A stretch of DNA of 10,847 nucleotides from an uncultured Rhodospirillaceae bacterium (GTDB lineage Bacteria > Pseudomonadota > Alphaproteobacteria > RF32 > CAG-239). The stretch lies in NCBI GenBank assembly GCA_900313185.1, contig OMQI01000135.1, forward strand, positions 1-10,847, written 5' to 3'. Below, in pieces: positions 1 to 5,981 of the stretch; position 1 is the first letter of the stretch; the number at the start of each line of letters is the position of its first letter. Position numbers and translations under genes: made by a program. A model generated the notes under the pieces. The model was not told the origin of the DNA. It ran no database searches and was given only the letters and a program-made list of their open reading frames with translations.

Positions 1-1228
1 TGCGTGGATTGGCAACTGCGCTTGCAAATTTCTTAACTCCTCCGGCAAGTTGAGCACGTCCTTCCTTAGAGCCGAGTGCCGCTATTCCGCCACCGAGACC
101 GGCAATGGCACGTCCGGTTTGAGTTTTAGCCACATCTCCGACAAATGATGCCGCAGGTTTTATCGTGTTGGCTGCAACCAAGCCGACAGCCTGTGTTCCC
201 ATATGATGCATCGGGCTTTCCGAACCGAATACGGAATCGCTGAAAAAGTAATCAAGATAATCATTAACACTGGAGGCCAAAATCTTAAAGCCGAAAATCA
301 AGGCAAATGCCACAACCAAGAAATGCATACGGTCAAAGGCAAAGTTATCTATCAATATTTCGGTTTTTTTATCGGCAATAGCTTTCCAAAATGCTTCCCA
401 TCCGTCTCGTCCATCGCCTGTATCAAGCAAACTGTTTGATATCAACGTTACCGCAAAAGTCACACCTATTGCCACCAGCGTAAATAGCATACCGTTTCTG
501 ATAATAATGCTTAAATTTTCTTGGAATTTGTTTTTGGTCGGCGGGAAAGGCCATAAGGCTATGGATATTGGCATAAACAACATAGCAAATCCCAATTTAA
601 AGGAAATATCGACGAAATACATACCGATACTCATTGTCATCAAAACGGCGACAATATAAATCAACATACCGCTGACAAATAAGTTCATATTTGCTAATTT
701 GGCAAAGCATTTTCCCCACATACCGATACATAAGTATGCCACTTTTTGCGAATAGCAGAGCAAAGAATGTCCAATCATAAACACTTTGGATAATTCCTTA
801 TAAATCTGGCGCATAAAGGCCTGCATTTTCGTCATAATTTCAGGAGAAAATAAACCGGCAGAATCAGGAGTGGTTCCGGCATCAAGGTTTGACGGTTTAT
901 AGTCACCCTCGCAGGCGGTTTTGGAAGAAGAACCTGACCACGGGGTTAAATTATCCAATATTTCTCCGTAGCTCTGAGGTTTGGCAATACCTTCAGGAGC
1001 GGCTCCTTCTTGTTTTTTCTTGGCCTCTTCTTCGGCCTTTTTCTTAGCTTCTTCTTCAGCTTTTTTCTTTTTGCCGGCATCTGTCCATTCTGCTAATTCA
1101 TTAATTTTTTTAAGTCCGTCATCTTGAGGCAAAAAAGGTTGTGCATAAGCAACACGAACGGAGCTTGATAAATAAATCAAACCGATAAACAAAACGAGAG
1201 CAATATTTTTTATCAATTTGAAATTCAT
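1..1228 (-). CDS. VirB6-like protein carrying the second half of the VirB6 core (C-terminus outside window)
   Basis: The reading frame is open for 409 codons from ATG 1228 to the left edge, so the C-terminus is missing. The start is supported by a GGGAGGA ribosome binding site 8 nt upstream. Residues 1-29 form a signal peptide (hydrophobic helix, then VAYA/Q). Residues 53-74 are a charged Lys/Glu/Ala helix (EEEAKKKAEEEAKKK), probably coiled coil. From about residue 125 the protein aligns with the second half of the VirB6 core of its upstream neighbours: a loop with Cys158, a long hydrophobic helix at about 184-206 ending in VD207, and WPF at 226-228. Further membrane segments lie at about 247-265 and 302-318, followed by a Gly/Ala-rich tail. 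The first half of the core (TM1-TM2 and the NP-G motif) is absent here but is encoded by the gene just upstream, with only 2 nt between them. The two products may assemble into one channel subunit. Family assignment is fairly sure; the role within a type IV-like machine is inferred. Confidence 0.75.
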   Translation of the reverse strand, partial: MNFKLIKNIALVLFIGLIYLSSSVRVAYAQPFLPQDDGLKKINELAEWTDAGKKKKAEEEAKKKAEEEAKKKQEGAAPEGIAKPQSYGEILDNLTPWSGSSSKTACEGDYKPSNLDAGTTPDSAGLFSPEIMTKMQAFMRQIYKELSKVFMIGHSLLCYSQKVAYLCIGMWGKCFAKLANMNLFVSGMLIYIVAVLMTMSIGMYFVDISFKLGFAMLFMPISIALWPFPPTKNKFQENLSIIIRNGMLFTLVAIGVTFAVTLISNSLLDTGDGRDGWEAFWKAIADKKTEILIDNFAFDRMHFLVVAFALIFGFKILASSVNDYLDYFFSDSVFGSESPMHHMGTQAVGLVAANTIKPAASFVGDVAKTQTGRAIAGLGGGIAALGSKEGRAQLAGGVKKFASAVANPR

Positions 1229-1230
1229 TT

Positions 1231-1509
1231 TTATGTTCCTCCCGTAAATAATGCCCAACCATAATCAATACCGGTGCCGACTATAGGATTTAGGTAGTAG
1301 TCACGAATTATTTGCGCTCCGATACTGACGGCAGAATAGGCGAGTGACACCTTGAAGCCCATAATCAATATATCCTGCAACATTTTTCCAGGAGTAACCG
1401 CATTCATTGAGCTTACCTGTTGCAAGATATAATAAGCAAGCCAAATCAGGAAACCGAATTTCAAAATGGCTTTTCCTAGCGATTGGGTTGCCGGTAAAGC
1501 TTCACTCAC
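1231..1509 (-). CDS. First half of a VirB6-like core, in frame with the upstream hydrolase across a TGA
   Basis: These 92 codons begin at a possible GTG (1509) and end at TAA 1233-1231. No convincing Shine-Dalgarno site precedes the GTG, and the frame is the direct continuation of the hydrolase frame after the TGA at 1518-1516. So this is more probably the C-terminal part of one 374-codon gene (2355-1231) than a free-standing gene; reinitiation after the TGA is the alternative. Two hydrophobic helices (FGFLIWLAYYIL, and around MGFKVSLAYSAV) are followed by NPIVGTGIDYG. This matches NPILEGGVDFG in the 817-aa paralogue and SPVIEGGLNMG in the 645-aa paralogue at the same distance from the helices. 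The product stops just where the periplasmic loop of the paralogues begins, and the next gene supplies the rest of the core. The homology is clear by eye; whether it is made as a fusion or separately is unresolved. Confidence 0.6.
   Translation of the reverse strand: MSEALPATQSLGKAILKFGFLIWLAYYILQQVSSMNAVTPGKMLQDILIMGFKVSLAYSAVSIGAQIIRDYYLNPIVGTGIDYGWALFTGGT
1237..1243 (-). promoter_or_regulatory. Ribosome binding site of the leftmost VirB6-like gene
   Basis: The minus strand reads GGGAGGA, 8 nt before ATG 1228. It lies inside the last codons of the upstream frame, whose TAA is at 1233-1231. This supports independent, probably coupled, initiation of the second-half protein rather than a frameshift product. 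Confidence 0.7.
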
Positions 1510-1515
1510 GGCTTT

Positions 1516-1518
1516 TCA
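1516..1518 (-). other. In-frame TGA interrupting a hydrolase-VirB6 fusion frame
   Basis: The minus strand reads TCA TAC TGA AAA GCC GTG with no frame change on either side. Translation from the CxxC motif through the TGA aligns without gaps to the two large paralogues: CKIVIVLVNSY-x-KAVSEA against CGIFKVIMKTIAGVSSKA and CGLMAKILGGVQKISKNA. The TGA position corresponds to Ala and Gln in those paralogues. A single substitution, an assembly error, readthrough or recoding could explain it. Trp is encoded by TGG throughout the window, about 40 times, so a general TGA-to-Trp code is unlikely. Confidence 0.75.
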
Positions 1519-2355
1519 GTATGAATTAACCAAAACAATAACTATTTTGCAATACCAACAATATTGGTCAACTTTGGATTCATCTGTCAGATACATTTCC
1601 TGCATTGCTTCCATTGCACAAGAAGCCGACTCTCGGGCGCCGTCGGAATCAGAACCGGCTTGCCCGTTCGAGGATGAACTGTAATCATATTTCGGATCAA
1701 CCGCTCCGACAACATCGGAATCATAAGCGTGGTGAAATTTTCCTAAATCCCAATGATAAAAGATTTGGTTTTGGAAACCTTTAGGGGTTACATTCATTGC
1801 CGAAAGAGTATGTTTCGGCTCGCATACTTGTGCCGCTGCCAAAGTAGTGTATTTTTTATTGCAGGCGTGGAATGCGTTAGCTCCTTTAGTTAAATTTGAG
1901 CTGAGAGTTCCTTTCAACATTTGGTCAGCCAAGTTAAGAGCTATTTGCCAATCTCCGGAACCCTGCATACGGTTTCTTCCCATTTGTTCCAATTGTTCTT
2001 TGGTTTTATTGGCAAATTTATCTCGAGAGTTTTCAAAGTTACTGTTTTGCCCAGGTTTCCACGTATGATATAAAATATCACTGTATGTTATCTTATCATT
2101 TTTATACTTAACATGTTGTTCGTTATATTGGTTACGAATTACCTCTGCGACGTATGTAAGTCCGGTTTTTCCCAAACCACCGGCTTCGTTAATGAGGGTA
2201 TTGGCAATTCGCAGTTGTTCCAAACTATATTCGGCACCAACCGAGGTCGGATAAAATACACCGAATGACATTGTGAAAAATATCACAAATGACGACAATA
2301 AAGATTGCGTTTCTAAAGTGAGATATTTCATTATATTCATAAAACATTTTCTCAT
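1516..2355 (-). CDS. SleB-like (Hydrolase_2) cell wall hydrolase, probable VirB1 counterpart, ending at an in-frame TGA
   Basis: The product is 279 aa from ATG 2355, chosen over an upstream TTG at 2361 because an AGAGAGG site sits 6 nt before the ATG. A hydrophobic N-terminal segment (about 18-41, ending SVGA/EYS) directs export. Residues about 45-205 resemble the SleB/Hydrolase_2 peptidoglycan hydrolase family: INEAGG with the likely catalytic Glu57, a VAEVIRNQY helix matching the family's VA-VI-NR element, an ALNLADQMLKG helix, GANAFHAC, and a terminal QIFYHWD in place of the usual H-x-FY. A Ser/Gly/Asp-rich linker then leads to CWYC (266-269), the same Cys pair that precedes TM1 in the VirB6 paralogues. 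In type IV systems VirB1 locally opens the cell wall; here that activity appears built onto a VirB6-type protein. Enzyme class is fairly secure, exact bond specificity is not known, and the VirB1 role is inferred. Confidence 0.7.
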   Translation of the reverse strand: MRKCFMNIMKYLTLETQSLLSSFVIFFTMSFGVFYPTSVGAEYSLEQLRIANTLINEAGGLGKTGLTYVAEVIRNQYNEQHVKYKNDKITYSDILYHTWKPGQNSNFENSRDKFANKTKEQLEQMGRNRMQGSGDWQIALNLADQMLKGTLSSNLTKGANAFHACNKKYTTLAAAQVCEPKHTLSAMNVTPKGFQNQIFYHWDLGKFHHAYDSDVVGAVDPKYDYSSSSNGQAGSDSDGARESASCAMEAMQEMYLTDESKVDQYCWYCKIVIVLVNSY

Positions 2356-2361
2356 CGGCAA

Positions 2362-2368
2362 CCTCTCT
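2362..2368 (-). promoter_or_regulatory. Ribosome binding site that decides the hydrolase start
   Basis: The minus strand reads AGAGAGG, 6 nt before ATG 2355, and overlaps the TAG stop (2369-2367) of the lipoprotein gene. This favours ATG 2355 over TTG 2361 and suggests translational coupling. Confidence 0.6.
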
Positions 2369-3737
2369 ATTTTCTTCCGGCCAATCGGTTCATTTTGTTT
2401 TGAACTTTTTCAACTTTTTTCTTGACCTTTTGAATCTTGTCGTGAATAGCTTTTAATCTTTGAGAATGTTCAACAACGGCAGTAACGATTTTTCCGCTAC
2501 CGGCGGTAAGACCGACAAGCAACCCTTTCGCCACCGTTCCGACCAATGCGGCCATTTTCTTTTGGAATTTGGTATCGCCACCGCCACCGGTTACACTCTC
2601 GGAAAGTGATACCGCAATACCGGAGGCTTTAATAATCACAAAACCTAAGAAAATAAGGGAAATTGGTATAACACCGAAATCGCTGTATGAAGATGCGGTA
2701 CCCAGCTCGCCCATACTCGGGTTTACCAAAATATTTTGCATTGCCAGAATAGTCATACTTATTAAAACACCCAAACACAGCATAATTGCCGAAGAATTCA
2801 AGATTATCTTGAAACCGGTAACCGTCCATTTTCGGGTTTGTTCAAAAGGATAGAACAGTATCAGGAACGGCGCAATAATAATCATCATATCAAGACGGAA
2901 AATGCTGTCTACCAAATACATCGCAAATCCGATTTTGGTGATGAAAAAGGCTGCAACCAAAAATAAACCGACCAAAAAGCCGAAGATACCACCTCTCATG
3001 GCGTATACCGCTACGTGGTATCCCACATCAAGTCTGGCACCGACGCCGCAAGCCATACATCCCATCATATTAAGCGGTTCTTCCGGAAATTTATTTGTAG
3101 TCAAGCCGATTGAACTGACATCAGGTAGCTTGCATCCGCCGGCCATACTGTAATTATATGTTTCACAGATTTCGCTGCTCCCCGGCAATTTTAATGAAGT
3201 TGCAGCGGCTTCCGGAGTTTTTCCGGTGATATCAAGCACGTTTCCGCATAATTCCAATAAAGTCAGATAAATAGGAAAAACAAAAGTATTAAGGACATAA
3301 AGAATGCTTTCCGGTGAAGATGCCAGATAACCACAGGCAAAACACAATGTTCCTTTTCGCAAAACCTTGGTCCAAAATTCTCCGATTGATTCCGGAGAAG
3401 GAGTGGAAACGTGACGCAATATCTGCCACGCCATCCATAAAGAAAACGCCAACATCATCAATTTCATAATGTCATTTGTGCTGGTCAACTGAGCGTATAT
3501 TTTTATTGCCATATCACCTAAAGGTTTATAGAACAATCCCAGCATTTCTCCTTGCCAGCAAAGTTTGGAATCCGGAGCAAAACCGCCACTTTGCGCTTTA
3601 GCTTGTTCTTCCTCACTCATTTGCGATTCTTGATACGGACTGGCTCCTTCGTCACTTCCGCAGGCAACCAATAGGAATATGACACCAAAGGCGATGCATA
3701 GTATTTTCAGCAATCTGTAAAAATTTATGTTCTTCAT
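2367..3737 (-). CDS. VirB6-like protein with N-terminal lipoprotein signal
   Basis: The product is 456 aa from ATG 3737, supported by AAGGA 7 nt upstream; an upstream GTG at 3779 has no such site. Residues 1-25 are a lipoprotein signal with lipobox LVAC (Cys26), followed by an acidic Glu/Gln-rich linker. Cys60 sits where the paralogues have CxxC. Membrane helices follow at about 90-107 and 129-152, a periplasmic loop with several Cys (191, 202, 227, 230), then a core helix at 251-276 ending in VD277 and YPF at 296-298, equivalent to WPF in the paralogues. More helices lie at about 308-332 and 355-375. The tail (423-450) is Lys-rich and coiled-coil-like. VirB6 proteins are inner-membrane channel parts of type IV secretion systems and lack lipidation. 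In those systems a separate small lipoprotein (VirB7) anchors the outer-membrane core, so this gene may combine both features. VirB6 relationship is probable; lipidation is predicted only. Confidence 0.72.
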   Translation of the reverse strand: MKNINFYRLLKILCIAFGVIFLLVACGSDEGASPYQESQMSEEEQAKAQSGGFAPDSKLCWQGEMLGLFYKPLGDMAIKIYAQLTSTNDIMKLMMLAFSLWMAWQILRHVSTPSPESIGEFWTKVLRKGTLCFACGYLASSPESILYVLNTFVFPIYLTLLELCGNVLDITGKTPEAAATSLKLPGSSEICETYNYSMAGGCKLPDVSSIGLTTNKFPEEPLNMMGCMACGVGARLDVGYHVAVYAMRGGIFGFLVGLFLVAAFFITKIGFAMYLVDSIFRLDMMIIIAPFLILFYPFEQTRKWTVTGFKIILNSSAIMLCLGVLISMTILAMQNILVNPSMGELGTASSYSDFGVIPISLIFLGFVIIKASGIAVSLSESVTGGGGDTKFQKKMAALVGTVAKGLLVGLTAGSGKIVTAVVEHSQRLKAIHDKIQKVKKKVEKVQNKMNRLAGRK

Positions 3738-3759
3738 ATTCCGTTCCTTGTCAGTCCTT

Positions 3760-3788
3760 ATTTTACCATAATTTTTCACACGTTACAA
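3760..3788 (-). promoter_or_regulatory. Possible internal sigma-70-type promoter before the lipoprotein gene
   Basis: On the minus strand TTGTAA (3788-3783), a 17-nt spacer and TAAAAT (3765-3760) lie in the 65-nt gap between the second and third VirB6-like genes, the longest gap in the operon. Transcription would begin about 16 nt before ATG 3737. In AT-rich DNA such a match can arise by chance. Confidence 0.35.
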
Positions 3789-3802
3789 TAGGCATAATTC
3801 CT

Positions 3803-5740
3803 TTATTGTTGCTGGTTATCCGTTGGCGGAGTTTGAGTTTCCGGAGTTTCAGGTGTATCCGGAGTGTCAGGCTTTTTATTTTCTTTATCATCGTTACCTT
3901 CTGACTTTTCATCTCCGCTTCCTTCTTTACCCGAACCGGTTTGTTGATTTTGGTATTTACCCAAGCCGACTTTTTGACCGGCTTTAGCCCAACCTTTTTG
4001 CCAACCTCCTTTGACTGCATCAACACCTTTGTTGATACCGGCTGTTATACCGGTTGCGGCAGCTCCGTGTTTAACAACAGAGCCGGCAACTCGTCCGGTT
4101 GATTTGGCTGCACTCTTAGCGGCATTTGTAGCGGCGCTCATAGCTAAACCACCCATCTTGTTACCAATGCTGGAACCGGAGCCTTTCGAGAATTGATCAG
4201 CCAAATTATTAACCTGTCCGATGAGCTTCATAGCAAAGATGCAACAAGATGCCAGAATCAGAATTTGGAATGCATCAAGACTGCACATCTTTTTCAGAGC
4301 TTTTACATCGTTATCATTAATTGCTGCTATAATTTCATTAATATTGCTACCGTCACCGGCTGCCGCATGAGTAGTTATCATTGTGCCGAGCAGCAGTATT
4401 ACTCCCAGCATAACGTAAGAGAAAAATGAATTCATCAACATTTTACAGCCCTTATAGGTGTATGCCTCTGTAAGTTTAAACGGCCAACAGGCGATTAATA
4501 ACGGTACAAGTCCGCTGAGCATACCTATTTGCACCGTGCAATCTATCATATAAAACGAAATTGCCAGCCAAATCATTAGGCCGAATACATACATTAAAAC
4601 CCCAGATAACCACATTCCCAAATGAGGAAAACCTAAGTGTCCGGCATCCCAAGCGTAACAGGTTAAGCCTCTGCCGATAGCCGGTAAGGTGGAAGCGGCA
4701 ATACCAAAGCAACGCACTGTTGCAATAACCGAATCATAGACCGAGGATGTAAAAGTATCGGATGGTATTTCAATTTTATCGTCAGCTGTTACGGCGCAAT
4801 TAGCTCCCGGAGCTCCGGAAGCATTTGCCATCGCTAATCCCATATTTAAGCCACCCTCGATTACCGGAGACAAAAAGTAGCCGTATATGTATTTAGGACT
4901 GCTGAGTAATTGAACTGTTATGGCAATTTTAAGACCAAGTAATAAAACTCCTTTCGCCAGAGTGCTTATCTTACTGCCTGCTACGGCGGCAACTGCCTTT
5001 AACACTTCAAATGCCAGTAAAACCAAGAAAAACACCATAACCACATTTGAAAGCGGTTTAGCAACTGCGTACCAAGCTTTTGACGATACTCCGGCAATGG
5101 TTTTCATTATAACTTTGAAAATACCGCAAAGAGGGCAGGTGTTCAACTCTTGTTGGTATTCAGCAAAACTTTTGCAAGATCCGGAACCGGCCGCTTCTTC
5201 ACTTGCGGCGGAAATACAAGCGGTATCTTCACCGCCTCCGCCGCACAAACACATAATGTAGGCTTTATTCATTGAACGCAAAACAGTGCTTTCCGCAGAA
5301 TGCAAAGCATCCAGATAAACGGCCTGAATATCTTTGACGGCTTTTAGCATTTTAGAGCAGTTTTCATTAGGTGGTATGGTTTGCGCCCAGTTATAGTTGA
5401 GGTATTCAAAATTACCGGAGTTTTTAAGACTTTCTTTTCCTAAAATCGAGGCTCTGGCAGCAACACTGTTGTTTAGAACATATCTGGCGACCTTACCGTT
5501 TGAATCCTTTATTAAATCAGGCATATTACAGCTGGACATATAACTCTTAGCCGCATTATTAAATGTGCCTGCGGCGCTTATAAACGCATCAATGGCTTTT
5601 TTGGCATAGTCTTGTGCTTTGGCTTCTGCCTGTTCAATTTGTTCAGGGGAACATTCGGCGTCGGCATAAGAATTTACCGGATAAAGAATAAACAAAGCCG
5701 TCAACAGTGAGAATATGAATTTTATAACTCTATTTTTCAT
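3803..5740 (-). CDS. VirB6/TrbL-like inner-membrane protein with Cys-containing periplasmic domain
   Basis: The product is 645 aa from ATG 5740. ATG 5743, one codon earlier, is equally in frame but only 3 nt from the AAGGAG site, against 6 nt for 5740. Residues 1-26 are a signal peptide (ending NSYA/D). A mostly helical periplasmic domain (27-200) has seven Cys, including a CLCGGGG segment. CPLCG at about 202-206 precedes TM1 (231-250) and TM2 (261-281), then SPVIEGGLNMG. After a second periplasmic loop comes the core helix (about 375-399) ending in MID400, then WPF (419-421) and helices at about 435-455 and 491-507. The cytosolic tail is Ala/Gly/Lys-rich and ends in a Pro/Thr/Glu-rich repeat (PDTPDTPETPETQTP). 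The landmark order matches the 817-aa paralogue throughout. The start overlaps the 79-aa gene by 11 nt, implying coupled translation. It is probably an inner-membrane channel or scaffold part of a type IV-like machine. Confidence 0.8.
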   Translation of the reverse strand: MKNRVIKFIFSLLTALFILYPVNSYADAECSPEQIEQAEAKAQDYAKKAIDAFISAAGTFNNAAKSYMSSCNMPDLIKDSNGKVARYVLNNSVAARASILGKESLKNSGNFEYLNYNWAQTIPPNENCSKMLKAVKDIQAVYLDALHSAESTVLRSMNKAYIMCLCGGGGEDTACISAASEEAAGSGSCKSFAEYQQELNTCPLCGIFKVIMKTIAGVSSKAWYAVAKPLSNVVMVFFLVLLAFEVLKAVAAVAGSKISTLAKGVLLLGLKIAITVQLLSSPKYIYGYFLSPVIEGGLNMGLAMANASGAPGANCAVTADDKIEIPSDTFTSSVYDSVIATVRCFGIAASTLPAIGRGLTCYAWDAGHLGFPHLGMWLSGVLMYVFGLMIWLAISFYMIDCTVQIGMLSGLVPLLIACWPFKLTEAYTYKGCKMLMNSFFSYVMLGVILLLGTMITTHAAAGDGSNINEIIAAINDNDVKALKKMCSLDAFQILILASCCIFAMKLIGQVNNLADQFSKGSGSSIGNKMGGLAMSAATNAAKSAAKSTGRVAGSVVKHGAAATGITAGINKGVDAVKGGWQKGWAKAGQKVGLGKYQNQQTGSGKEGSGDEKSEGNDDKENKKPDTPDTPETPETQTPPTDNQQQ

Positions 5741-5969
5741 CATATTCTCCTTTTTTTTGTTCTATCTCAAGAGGGGGCTCAGAAGCTTTAGGGGTATCCG
5801 CATTCGGCTTACGAATTAACGTTACATATATTCCGCAAAGCATAACCGAGGCAAACAAAATATAAGATAAGTAGTGAAACCAATCGTAACTTATAACCGA
5901 AAATATATCACTGCCGGCAAAGGCAAAGACGCCGATAAAGATAAGTATGGTTAAGAAAATTGACTTCAT
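5730..5969 (-). CDS. Small two-helix membrane protein of unknown function
   Basis: The product is 79 aa, with ATG 5969 preceded by AAGGA at an 8-nt spacing. It lies between two large VirB6-like genes, 12 nt after the stop of the first and overlapping the start of the second. The first hydrophobic helix (about 3-19) may be a signal anchor or a cleavable signal. A second helix (about 33-53, YILFASVMLCGIYVTLI) is followed by a positively charged RK and a hydrophilic Pro/Glu/Lys tail. Small membrane proteins such as VirB2, VirB3 and TrbD-like proteins occur in type IV operons, but I see no diagnostic motif for any of them. The tight spacing suggests it is made together with, and may help assemble, the flanking VirB6-like proteins. 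It is a real gene by start site and spacing; function is unknown. Confidence 0.7.
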   Translation of the reverse strand: MKSIFLTILIFIGVFAFAGSDIFSVISYDWFHYLSYILFASVMLCGIYVTLIRKPNADTPKASEPPLEIEQKKGEYDEK

Positions 5970-5981
5970 TTCATATATCCT

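Noticed and set aside
203..439. Plus-strand open frame of 78 codons near the left edge
   Set aside because: It is antisense to the conserved membrane part of the leftmost VirB6-like gene and resembles no protein; overlap of this kind is expected by chance.
1231..2355. Alternative genetic code with TGA read as tryptophan
   Set aside because: About 40 Trp codons in the window genes are all TGG and only one internal TGA is seen. An AT-rich genome with TGA as Trp should use it often. Local readthrough or mutation is more likely.
4920..5261. Plus-strand open frame of 113 codons inside the 645-aa VirB6-like gene
   Set aside because: It lies wholly antisense to a gene with signal peptide, conserved core and proper start site, lacks a ribosome binding site, and reads as an antisense shadow.
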